17,074 nt of DNA from Thalassiosira profunda (lineage: Eukaryota; Bacillariophyta; Thalassiosirophyceae; Thalassiosirales; Thalassiosiraceae): contig JALLAP010001349.1 of NCBI GenBank assembly GCA_036939355.1, positions 1-17,074 of the forward strand, read 5' to 3'. Below the pieces are notes generated by a model. It saw only the letters and a list, made by a program, of their open reading frames with translations, searched no databases and was not told where the DNA came from. Shown here piece after piece: positions 1-8,323 of the stretch. How positions within the stretch are numbered: position 1 is the stretch's first letter; each line of letters opens with the position of its first letter. The translations under genes and the position numbers were made by a program.

Positions 1-209
1 GCCAGAAGGAGAAGGCGGAGGTGGGATGCAACGCAAGCAATGGACTTGGTGCGAGTGCGCCGCGCGAGGTTGTGAGGGCGGAGAGAGTTCAGTGGCTGAT
101 TTCTGATTTTGTGAGGGCATTTTGCGGAACAATTCACATCAACTTCAACTTGAAGCTGGTCCGCGGAATGATTGAGCGAAGGTATTATTGTCCGAGTACC
201 GGGTGTTAA
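1..209 (+). CDS. possible 3' end of a plus-strand gene (partial, unidentified)
   Basis: One frame is open from the window edge to a TAA at 207-209, reading QKEKAEVGCNASNG at its start and ending in CPSTGC. An AATAAA hexamer at 277-282, about 68 bases past the stop, is consistent with a plus-strand transcript ending here, convergent with the M23 gene. The peptide resembles no family I know. The other two plus frames close at about 75 and 112, so the open frame could be chance. This is a weak call. Confidence 0.2.
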   Translation, partial: QKEKAEVGCNASNGLGASAPREVVRAERVQWLISDFVRAFCGTIHINFNLKLVRGMIERRYYCPSTGC

Positions 210-276
210 GTAAACGAAGTATGTATTGACACAAGACATTTTTTGTAAAAGCCTGTGAGGACAATCCTCTTGTTGC

Positions 277-282
277 AATAAA
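277..282 (+). promoter_or_regulatory. candidate polyadenylation signal AATAAA
   Basis: AATAAA lies in a T/A-richer stretch between the stop of the possible plus-strand gene (209) and the stop of the minus-strand M23 gene (342). Its orientation suits a plus-strand transcript. The only support is the hexamer and its position. Confidence 0.3.
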
Positions 283-341
283 AGCATGTGTGTTGTGGCC
301 TCTACTCATGTAGATAGGTCTGTGCCTCTCGCTCTGTGGCA

Positions 342-1580
342 TCACCACAACTCGCCCACCACATACCGGGGGTCAGGATACTCTAACAAGGCCGAGGCGC
401 GTTGTTCCGACGTCACGACACCGGGCATATCGTGGGTGGGCGGGGGACTGACGGCCAGCTGGAAATGCACGTGAGCGCCCGTCCAACCACCGTTCTCTGC
501 GGTGTTGCCCAAGTATCCCACCACTTGTCCTTTCCGTATCTGTTTTCCCGTTTGCTTTCCTTTGATGCCTCGGGCGCCAAGGTGGCCGTAGAGGGCGTAC
601 ACTTTCGTTTCTTCGCCGTGATTCTTCAGGCGGTGCTCAACCACAATGGCGTGTCCGTAATCACCGAGGTCGGAATTGTAGCCCGCCGAGTGCACGATTC
701 CATCCTCAAATGCATGCACCGCCGTGCCGACGGGCGCGCCGATATCGAGCCCAATGTGTATTGTTCGCCGAGTCCTCTCGTCTACACTTCCCTCCTTCAA
801 GAACAAGGAGGACGTGTACAACGATCCCCCTCGACGATCTTCGTCGTACCTTCCGACATCGAACCCCTTTGACTTTTTGGGAAGCTTTGCGAATTTGAGC
901 GCCTCTTCCCGGGAGGATACCAGCTGTGGCACCCTCTTTCCATCCTGAAGCAGTACCTTGTTGTCCCCTTTGGTTTGTCCGGTGTAATCCTTGATGACAT
1001 AATCGTAGGTCTCGTTCAGTAGTTTGCGCTCTGCAGTGCCACAAGATGCACTCTTCGACTCCGATTCCAAACACGCGCCCTCTTCCGCCGCTTTCACATC
1101 ACTCTTTCCCTTCCGCAGCGGTATTTTTATGATGGGGTGAAACTGGCTCCTCATTTCGGACGTGATGTTGAGAACGTTGGGATACTCTCCGAAGGGCTGC
1201 AGCCCCCGTTTCGGCACGCTGTATTCACCGCGCTGCATCCCCAGGAAGGACCACAAGCCGTTGCCGTGCTTCTTCCTCCCGAGAGCATCGCCGTGTTGGA
1301 ACGCCTCCCCCAGCAACCCGGACATGCCACCTCCGCAGCCTTGACGTTTGTCCACCATCACGAGGACGTTTTTCGCCATGCAGACGATTGCAATTCCCAG
1401 CGCCACTTTGTTGAAAACAGATATCTTCCGCTTGGCCAGCTCCATGCGGTAGATTTGCTCTCGTATTGCCGCCTCCGCGCGGACGCTTTCGCTAGTTGCG
1501 GGAGGTGGTGCGGGGGCGTTCCGCTGCCTCTGTCCCCGCTTGCGCCGACGGACCTGACCACTACTGGCTGGATTGCTCAT
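342..1580 (-). CDS. membrane-anchored M23 (LytM-type) metallopeptidase
   Basis: Single exon, 412 aa. The N-terminus is basic (RRRKRGQRQR at 11-20) and is followed by one hydrophobic segment at about 55-76. By the positive-inside rule this suggests a type II anchor with the C-terminus in a lumen or outside the cell. The M23 domain lies at about 273-378. HIGLD supplies H275 and D279, YGH supplies H333, and GAHVHF supplies H370 and H372. These match the HxxxD zinc pair, the extra catalytic His and the HxH motif of LytM/lysostaphin-type endopeptidases, so the site looks intact. Family members cut glycine-containing or peptidoglycan cross-link peptides; the substrate here is unknown. Residues 80-270 are unrecognised. 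The start is ATG with A at -3. The gene is head to head with the sirtuin gene. Catalytic-domain identity is firm; topology is inferred. Confidence 0.85.
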   Translation of the reverse strand: MSNPASSGQVRRRKRGQRQRNAPAPPPATSESVRAEAAIREQIYRMELAKRKISVFNKVALGIAIVCMAKNVLVMVDKRQGCGGGMSGLLGEAFQHGDALGRKKHGNGLWSFLGMQRGEYSVPKRGLQPFGEYPNVLNITSEMRSQFHPIIKIPLRKGKSDVKAAEEGACLESESKSASCGTAERKLLNETYDYVIKDYTGQTKGDNKVLLQDGKRVPQLVSSREEALKFAKLPKKSKGFDVGRYDEDRRGGSLYTSSLFLKEGSVDERTRRTIHIGLDIGAPVGTAVHAFEDGIVHSAGYNSDLGDYGHAIVVEHRLKNHGEETKVYALYGHLGARGIKGKQTGKQIRKGQVVGYLGNTAENGGWTGAHVHFQLAVSPPPTHDMPGVVTSEQRASALLEYPDPRYVVGELW

Positions 1581-2334
1581 TCTCTATTTGTATGCGGCGT
1601 GGCGTCGGTGGCCGACACGTCGACGATGGAGAGGTTGGGCGGGCGAGCTTAGCTGGGCGTGGGGCTGTCCGCGGGGTTGGCAAAGGAGGGGTGGCCCGAG
1701 CTTCGCCGCCGGCAACTAACCCAGGTATCAAGCCAGAAAAAAACGGCGGCGGCGAAACTTGAATTCCTACGTGGATATACGTAGACTCTGGTACAAAGTA
1801 GGGGTACGGTACCCTCGTCGCGAACGAAGCTAGTAGCGTCCTGAGTCACGGACGCGACTCGATCGACTCCTGATCTGGGTGCGTCTCGCCGGCGTTTCGA
1901 TACCGGGGTATCAGCTAGAAACAAAACCGCGGCGCTTGATACGCTAACAAAGCGAGATACCGGGGTATCAGCTAGAAATAAAACGGCGGCGAACCTTGAT
2001 ACCTGGGGGTGTCTACGTAGGAATCAATACCGGGCCGCCCCTCCTGTTGGCAAGTTGCAAGTTGCGTGTTGCCAGAGTGCCGTGGTTGCTCTCTCTTCTT
2101 TGACTTTGAAGGAAGGACGCACCTTTGCCAGCGCACACTCCCCACTCCCCACTTCTCTCTCTTCTTCCTCCTCCGCCGCCTCCGCGTCAGTTCAGCGTCT
2201 GGCAGCACCATGCCAGGCGAGCCCCTCGCAACCCCCCACACTGTCACCCGCGGCGCCCCGAGCGAGAGCGAGCCGTCTAGCACCATACTTCGGGGGTTTG
2301 TGTGGAGCTGGGGCGGGACGCGTCCACATAAAAA
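1581..2334. other. head-to-head intergenic region, M23 / sirtuin
   Basis: These 754 bases separate two divergent start codons and must hold both promoters. I see no convincing gene: the open frames here are short, rich in Arg, Pro or Ser, and match no family. The left half carries three copies of a short palindromic repeat (listed separately) and a 13-bp inverted repeat, GGGTAC-G-GTACCC, at 1802-1814. The right half has CT-rich stretches (about 2090-2190) and a degenerate 7-base repeat (AAGTTGC, AAGTTGC, GTGTTGC) at about 2050-2070. No TATA box was identified. Confidence 0.5.
1724..2003. repeat. three copies of a ~40-bp repeat with 9-bp inverted ends
   Basis: Copies lie at about 1724-1767, 1907-1942 and 1964-2003. 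Each begins GGTATCA(A)G, contains AGAAA followed by an A-rich stretch and CGGCGGCG or a variant, and ends in CTTGA; the third ends CTTGATACC. The ends are therefore inverted repeats of each other (GGTATCAAG/CTTGATACC). Copies 2 and 3 are spaced 57 bp apart and preceded by the quasi-palindrome GATACCGGGGTATC. The array is bracketed by inverted CCTACG/CGTAGG motifs at 1765-1770 and 2016-2021. It could be a degenerate miniature element, a structured interspersed repeat, or a cluster of regulator sites. There is no coding capacity. Confidence 0.6.
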
Positions 2335-3528
2335 ATGATGTTGCGGCTCACCCTCTGCGCCGCTGCGGTGGGGTCGGCGACCCCTGCCGCTTCTTTTCGG
2401 AGCCCACTTGCGTTCGTCGCGAGGACCGCATCGTCTCGGCCTGCCAAGTACACCGCCATCTACTCCTCGCAGAGAATCCTCCCTCTCGAGCGCCCGAACG
2501 ATCCCTCCTCGCTCGGCAAGGACGATGTAAAGAAGCAAGCGAAGATTTTGAGACAATGGTTTGACGGCAAGAGATCGGTTGTTTGCTTGACTGGGGCTGG
2601 TATGTCAACGGAGAGCGGCATTCCAGACTACAGAGGCAATAACGGATCTTACCATCGAGGACACAAGCCCATAATCCATCACGAGTACATGAGCTCGGAA
2701 CAGCAGCGAAAACGGTATTGGGCGCGGAGTCTGGTCGGCTTTTCCGCCTTTGCCGATGCCCAGCCGAATCTTGGGCACAAGGCATTGGCCACTCTAGAAG
2801 CAAAGGGTTTGATCGGGGTGGAACTGGATGCGGAATGCACAGACTTTGATCGCTTGGGCGATAGCTGCGTCGGAAGTTTAGGGGGCGTGTATGGAAGTGA
2901 AGCCGAGATTCAGATGGTCTCTGTCATCACACAGAATGTGGACAGTCTGCATGCCAGAGGGGGTTTGCAACATTGCCTCCATTTGCACGGGCGCGGGGAT
3001 CTCGTCAAATGTATGTCCTGTGGGACAACTCGCGATCGGAAGGAGTACCACGAGCAACTGATGCAATCGAACAAAGACTGGTTGGAGCAAGCAACTGCTC
3101 GCAGGGGCGAGGCGGAATTGAGACCCGATGGAGATGCAGAGCTGGGGGAAGTGACGTACGATGCATTCACGCTTCCGGGATGCGATGATTGTGGATGCGA
3201 GCCCTTGGAGGATGACAGCGATACATCCTTCTTCAAGACGGACGTCGTCTTCTTCGGGGACTCTGTCCCAAAGCATCGATTCGACATCTCTTATGCTGCT
3301 ATCGATGCCGCGGACGGGGTGTTGTGCATTGGAACGTCGCTCGCGGTCCACAGCGCTTTCAGATTGGTCAAGCGTGGCATTGAGAATGGCTGCCCCGTGG
3401 CGATATTGAACGTGGGCGAGACCCGTGCGGAGCGGGAAGGATTGGGAGATGGGTTGGTGACAAAATTGGAGAGCCCCATTGGCGAGACGCTGGCTGAGTT
3501 GGTGAGCATTTTAGACGAGGAAGAGTAG
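2335..3528 (+). CDS. SIRT4-like class II sirtuin, probably organelle targeted
   Basis: 397 aa as one open frame. Sirtuins are NAD+-dependent lysine deacylases or ADP-ribosyltransferases. The Rossmann motif GAGMSTESGIPDYRG is at 87-101, TQNVDSLH at 199-206, and the catalytic His is H218 in HLHGR. Zinc ligands are C226/C229 and C283/C286. DVVFFGDSVP and GTSLAVHS follow at about 303-312 and 333-340. KRYWARSLVGF and PDYRG resemble SIRT4 most, hence class II. The N-terminus has a hydrophobic signal-like segment (2-20) followed by AASFRSP, which resembles the diatom ASAFAP cleavage motif with Phe at +1, so plastid import is a reasonable inference. Residues 162-193 are an insertion absent from SIRT4 and could be an unspliced 96-nt intron (2818-2913). 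The start is an ATGATG pair; the second ATG is possible. Confidence 0.9.
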   Translation: MMLRLTLCAAAVGSATPAASFRSPLAFVARTASSRPAKYTAIYSSQRILPLERPNDPSSLGKDDVKKQAKILRQWFDGKRSVVCLTGAGMSTESGIPDYRGNNGSYHRGHKPIIHHEYMSSEQQRKRYWARSLVGFSAFADAQPNLGHKALATLEAKGLIGVELDAECTDFDRLGDSCVGSLGGVYGSEAEIQMVSVITQNVDSLHARGGLQHCLHLHGRGDLVKCMSCGTTRDRKEYHEQLMQSNKDWLEQATARRGEAELRPDGDAELGEVTYDAFTLPGCDDCGCEPLEDDSDTSFFKTDVVFFGDSVPKHRFDISYAAIDAADGVLCIGTSLAVHSAFRLVKRGIENGCPVAILNVGETRAEREGLGDGLVTKLESPIGETLAELVSILDEEE

Positions 3529-3634
3529 GCAGGGCAGGCCCTAGTATGCAATGAATCTAATAGCATCTGGGCTCCCAGTGTGCGTCTCCAGGAGGCACAG
3601 CAGAAATAGAACCAGATCCAAGTGACAAAGCGCA

Positions 3635-4813
3635 TCATACGATCATCTCTGGCCTTTCGCGAACGATGCGATACAACGAACCAAGCCTGATTGTAGACAT
3701 CTCTGCTTCGGGCAGCGGAGGGTCGTGATACTGGATAAGGTTGGCGTTCGAGCGGCCGGCGAACCATGCCAAAATGCGGGGGAACACACCAACATCGATC
3801 GATCTTTCTTCTCCAATGTTGAGATCGCCTCGCGCGTGGCACCAGATCGTCTTGCGCTTGATGACAGTGTGCTTTGCCGCTTCTGCTAGGCCGAAATTCA
3901 CATCAAGCGAAGCACGAAGAAGATTGGCATCATTAGTACCCAAGGCAGCGAGAACCTTCGCTCCAGCGCCCCCCCCTGTACCACGGACATAGGGTACTCC
4001 AAAGCTGCATAAGTGGTGGTTTGACTTCGCCACATCCTCGCAGTTGCAGACGAGTCTCAGCTGCCTCAACCAGCCGTCTTTGGAGATCAGATCATTTCTT
4101 TCCAGGTACAATGTTGTCAGCTTGATGTTACCGACCAACGAGTCCACCAAGATTGAGACGGCCTCGTCATCAATAGGGTTCTCCGCGAGGGAGAGGAAAG
4201 CCAGCCTCGATTGCCGATCGCCGAGCAGGTTGACCAGTGAAACGCACGCTCTTTTGCCAATCCCACAGTCGTTCAAACATAGAAGCCTCAAATTTCGGAG
4301 GGCAAGCTGCCGATCCAGATCGACATTGCCCAAGGGAGTTCTGGTCAGGCGGAGGCTATCCAAAGCATCCTCGCCGCGTTCCAAAATGGCGCTCGACAGC
4401 TCAACAGCGGATTGAAGACTGCAGTTATCAAGGGAAAGACTGTCCATGGTCGCATTTTCCCTGAGGAATGGCGCAAAGGAGCTCACGTCGACTTCGGGGT
4501 TGTCGAGGGTTAGGTGGAGGGATTCAATCGATCGATTCGATTGCAGTTCAGCGCAGAATTCTGGCAAGTGTGGATCAGCTACGCGCAACTGGAGATCTTC
4601 CAGGTGTTTTGCTTGGCCAATTATTTGTCCCATGCGCTTCACCGCTCTTTCAGCGCCGCGCCTGCCAGCGCGAAGCCAGAGCCTAAGAAGCCAAGACTCG
4701 GGGTCGTTGTGCTTGATGCGAATGAGATCACCAGGCTTCAGTTCATCCACCACAAGCGAATAAAGCAGGTCGTGATCCTCGACATCCGTTGGAACAGTGG
4801 AGGCTGCAGCCAT
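3635..4813 (-). CDS. leucine-rich-repeat (RNI-like) protein
   Basis: 392 aa from the chosen ATG at 4813 (AACGATGG context, A at -3 and G at +4). The frame stays open upstream, with another ATG at 4960 that would add 49 residues, and is open to about 5017 without an ATG. Residues about 65-275 contain five or six degenerate ribonuclease-inhibitor-type repeats, for example LEDLQLRV, SIESLHLTLDN, MDSLSLDNCSL, LRLLCLNDCGI, LAFLSLAENPI and LTTLYLERNDL. The C-terminal 110 residues (TIWCHARGDLNIGEERSIDV through LYRIVRERPEM) resemble a tail I associate with diatom LRR proteins, from memory. There is no signal peptide or membrane segment. A protein-interaction role is inferred from the fold; partners are unknown. 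It converges on the sirtuin gene with 106 bp between stops. Confidence 0.75.
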   Translation of the reverse strand: MAAASTVPTDVEDHDLLYSLVVDELKPGDLIRIKHNDPESWLLRLWLRAGRRGAERAVKRMGQIIGQAKHLEDLQLRVADPHLPEFCAELQSNRSIESLHLTLDNPEVDVSSFAPFLRENATMDSLSLDNCSLQSAVELSSAILERGEDALDSLRLTRTPLGNVDLDRQLALRNLRLLCLNDCGIGKRACVSLVNLLGDRQSRLAFLSLAENPIDDEAVSILVDSLVGNIKLTTLYLERNDLISKDGWLRQLRLVCNCEDVAKSNHHLCSFGVPYVRGTGGGAGAKVLAALGTNDANLLRASLDVNFGLAEAAKHTVIKRKTIWCHARGDLNIGEERSIDVGVFPRILAWFAGRSNANLIQYHDPPLPEAEMSTIRLGSLYRIVRERPEMIV

Positions 4814-5017
4814 CGTTGAATCTTCCACTGGCAGCAGCGATGGGACCTTTGAGCAAGCGAGGGTCGACTTCGGCCGGAGGTTGTGTGTTTCGACTGGCGC
4901 TGGACGTGAAACAGAGTGAGAGAGGCGAAGTTGTCCGGGAAACCCTGGCTCGAAATTCATCCGGCCGAAAGCCGTCCGTCTATTCTCATCAGTGTTGCAG
5001 CACGATTTCCTCCTCAA

Positions 5018-5215
5018 GTATTGTCATAAATTTAGGCTCCTAAAGATGCAACTATCACCGGCCCTCCTGTGCGTCCTCGTCGCCACTGAGCGAGCAAAGC
5101 TTGTAACCTCCGAGCAGCCGAATTTGATGCTTAGGACTGAAGGCAGCTTTGCTCATTGTCGCTTCGTTGCAATCTGAAGTGCCTCGCTCATCTTCCAAAT
5201 CGCTTCATGAACTGT
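5018..5215. other. short intergenic spacer
   Basis: About 200 bases lie between the 5' side of the LRR gene and the stop of the SPPL gene, both on the minus strand. It should hold the LRR gene's promoter. I see no gene, repeat or recognisable motif in it. Confidence 0.4.
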
Positions 5216-8200
5216 TTACACCACCTCCGCCTCTGTTACATTTGCCGGACTCGACGTCGCCGGAGCTCGAGCAGGAGGGATTCTGCCGGCTACGGTGACC
5301 ATGCGGTTGGCTTTCATCATCGCTTTCGGCCCCGACCACAATTCCGACAGCTCTCTCCTCCGCCACCCCAAGAAGAAAACCGTTCCCAGACAGGCGGGGA
5401 CGAGGTACAGCAGGGCTGGGTGGCCTCTCTTCGTCGCCCAGACAACCATGTACGCGACCACCAAACCAATGGCATACGCAATCATCAGAGGGCCGTAATA
5501 ACCCTGGAACAGAGCCTTGTAAATCCGACCCATGTGATAGTGGGAGCGAGTCGTCTCTTCACTTTCGCCACTGCGAATGCTACTCGCTTGAGAGCACTTC
5601 CTCACCAACGCCTTCGCCGAATCATATCTTGCCGCAAAGCTGATCAACAGTCCCGGCAGAAGGATATCGCCAATGTAACCAATCATGGAGAAGCCTCCGC
5701 GAAAGTCGTTGAACCAAGGAATGGCCTGTTCAAAAGAAGGACGAGAGAAATGCATGAGGCATGACCAATGGTTGAGAATCGTGACTGTTGCCTCGATCTG
5801 ACTCACCAAAATGAAGGGGAGGGGCGCCAAACTTCCACGGCACGCGCTGTCAGATGGGTACTTATCGCAGTAGGTTGGATCCGTTCGGAATGCACCACCG
5901 ACCGCAACATCTACCACGATACTCGTCCCAAAGAAGTACGGGCTGATAAGCACGTAGAAGATGTGGTACACCCACACGAGGAGGAGAACGATCGATGCAA
6001 TCATGATGGTGTTGATGCGGATCAATCCAAGGATGACGACGCAAAAGGTCACGCCCATGACATCCTGCACGATCCAGTAGTAGGCGTTGTTCATCGGCTG
6101 CACCCAAGTCAAGCCAACGACTATCCATGCGATTCCAAAGGCCCAACCGGAGGCGGAGGCGAGAACGTCGATCCACTTGAACGTCATGCCACGGATTGAA
6201 AAGGCGTTGGATTGTAATTTTGCGGCCTTCTCCTCCCCAAGGACCCTGGACGCAAACCTGGCGTAGAGAGGCTTGAAGATGATCTCCGTCATGGCCACCG
6301 ACCCTGCCAATCCGTACAGGACGCGCACCACCTTGTACAGGTTGAAAAAGAACAGGACGAAGATGAAGGCGGCCGCCATCACGATGAAGAAGACCGCGCG
6401 AAAGGCATTCACTTCCATCTGCCGTGGGGGCGCGGCGGTCGAGCGGGATTGCAAGTTGACCCTTTGTGGCTCCGGCTCGGCAGACGGAACAGGTGCAGAG
6501 TCACCGTTGACTCGGTCCAGGACGGCCGAAACGCTGTTGGAAGCCCCGTTGGTATCAGAAGCGGCGGGAGGATTGCCCACAAACTCGTCCTCGGAGTCGG
6601 CGACGTCCGCCCCGTCGTCCTCGTCATCCTCAATGGTAAAGGGGCTTTCGGGGGCTATGTCGTCGCTGTTGCCGCCGCCACCGCGGAGCGAAACGGGAGC
6701 CTCATCGCCATTGGTCGTCGTTTGCTCAGTCATTTCGACCTCAGGATTCAGCTCCACATCAAAGTTCTCGTCCACCGTATCCTCCGTCTCGACCCTCTCC
6801 CGGCCAGTGGCGTTGGAATTGGTCGCGCTCCGCTGGAAGACCAGCGTACCGTCGCTCACAGCCGTGCTAATCTTTTTCCAACTGCGTTTGCGTGCGTAAG
6901 ATGTGCGAAATGAGACATGTACCACAAATCCACACTCCAGTGCCTTTCATCGACAGTCGCGCTCTTCTTACCTGGTCCGGTACTCTTTGGCCGATTTGTA
7001 GGAGGACAACCACATCGTAAAGATGGCCAAAACTAAGAGGAGGATGGTCGAGCCGTGGACGTGCGGATACCACCGCGCGTANCCACATCGTAAAGATGGC
7101 CAAAACTAAGAGGAGGATGGTCGAGCCGTGGACGTGCGGATACCACCGCGCGTACGGTACAACGTTGACGAACTGAAAATGAATGAGGCCCTCATTGTCA
7201 GTTCTCGTCAACATGCCTTCGACAGACGCAAATACTTGCAGCCCCAACTCACCTGCACACTCTCTCCCCCGCCGCTGTTCTTCTCGGCGTCAATGATGAG
7301 ATCGTAGAGATCCTCGCCCTTTTCCATCGTCACAAACAATGCCGGAATCGTAATCTTCTCCTCCTCCTCCTCGGGCACCATGTCGTCGTCGTCTCCATCT
7401 GTGCTCATCCGAATGTACTCGTCCCACGCGCAGCACGCCTCCAGCTTCAATTCCAGCTTGTCTCCCCCGGTAGCATTCCGTCCCGTGAGGAGGCACCGCT
7501 GGGTGGGACAGTGCTTCTCGAAGCTCGACGTCTGCGCGCGCTTGGCGCAGAGGTTGCCCTCCACGGCCGTCCCGGTGAGGAGCTGGTTGTTGGTACTCCC
7601 GTCGTAGGGAGATGGAGAAAAATCGAACGCCGACGCCTCCACCTCGGCCCGCCATCCGAAGCGGTGGGTGGCGGGATGGCTCGGGCTGACCGCCGGATGA
7701 GTGCCGCACTCGTAATCTCGCTGCTCCTTGGGCCAGCGGGTGTTGGCCCAGTCCGGCTGGCCGTCCGTTTGGTCGTTCGTTTCCACTGTCTCGTCGACCA
7801 GCCCGTAGCGCGAATCGAGGGTGTTCCGGACGACGACGCCGGCGGCCCCGAGGCGCTGGGCGCTCCGGCCCTTGGCCTCGAAGGTGCACCCTCCCCGGGG
7901 CACGAGGATGTACCCTCCCTCGAAGCCGCTGAGGAGGGTGTCGGCATCGAAGACGCCCGAGGCGGCGTTCCCGGCGGGATTTTGGTAGTCGGCGACCCCG
8001 TCCGCCTCGTTGCAAAGGTAGGCGTCCTCGTCCGGGGGGAGCAGGAGGCGGTGGCTTTGGTAGCCGCCCGGATCGCCGCCGCCCGCGCCGCCCGTCAGGG
8101 CCGCGTTGGTGGCCCACTTGGGCCCCTTGGGGGGCGACCCGGCGAAGTTGGACTCGCTCGCGGGGACGCGGAAGAGGTAGCCCGATTCGAGGGAGCCCGT

Positions 8201-8323
8201 GGTCGAGAACGAGGTCACGAGGTGGATATCGAGGTACGAGGTGGGGTCGGCCGCTGAGACACACGGGACGGCCAGCAGGGCCGAGAGAAGCAGCGCGGCG
8301 GCCGCCAGTGTCCGGGCCGCCAT
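5216..8323 (-). CDS. SPPL2-type intramembrane protease homolog (PA domain + presenilin fold), altered active site
   Basis: Four exons proposed: 8323-7253, 7172-6972, 6881-5807, 5725-5216. All junctions are GT..AG, with introns of 80, 90 and 81 bp. Collapsing the 72-bp duplication and N at 7082 gives 927 aa. Residues 1-24 are a signal peptide. A PA domain is split: GGCTFEAKGRSAQRLGAAGV at about 144-163 and ITIPALFVTMEKGEDLYDL at 324-342, with a Cys-containing insert between. TM1 is at about 374-390, an acidic stretch at 435-500, and multiple TMs follow. The catalytic region includes YYWIVQDVMG, PALLYLVP (the PAL motif, 861-863) and IGDILLPGLL with D778. The expected YD is YH (Y705-H706), and the first Gly of GxGD is Tyr (YIGD). 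SPP/SPPL enzymes cleave type II membrane proteins in ER, Golgi or endosomes. With one Asp lost this copy may be a pseudoprotease. The 81-nt intron has no stop, so an uninterrupted ORF would read it as 27 extra residues. Confidence 0.82.
7010..7154. repeat. identical 72-bp duplication flanking one N: assembly join
   Basis: Bases 7010-7081 and 7083-7154 are identical over 72 bp, separated only by the undetermined base 7082. The pattern is what results when two contig ends that overlap are joined with a single N instead of merged. Removing one copy plus the N gives a 128-nt exon that splices in frame at both ends, reading through LLLVLAIFTMWLSSYKSAKE, a typical SPPL first membrane segment. As written, the duplication breaks the frame of exon 2. 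Confidence 0.95.

Noticed and set aside
1899..2002. CRISPR-like array
   Set aside because: Only two adjacent copies plus one distant copy, of unequal length, with ends inverted to each other and in a eukaryotic context; this is not a CRISPR array.
1972..2556. 194-aa minus-strand open frame overlapping the sirtuin start
   Set aside because: It runs antisense into the sirtuin coding region and through the repeat array; no family similarity.
4814..5017. N-terminal extension of the LRR protein
   Set aside because: The first ~19 codons have no ATG (the frame begins at TTG), and the ATG at 4813 has the better context; the ATG at 4960 cannot be excluded.
6273..6899. 208-aa plus-strand Ser-rich open frame
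   Set aside because: Antisense to the acidic/Ser-rich linker of the SPPL protein; low complexity mirrors the coding strand.
7511..8257. 248-aa plus-strand open frame
   Set aside because: Antisense shadow of SPPL exon 1, Gly/Val/Arg-rich with no recognisable motif.
7290..8264. 324-aa minus-strand open frame, Arg/Pro-rich
   Set aside because: It is a shifted frame of SPPL exon 1 in GC-rich sequence; the other frame has the signal peptide and PA domain.
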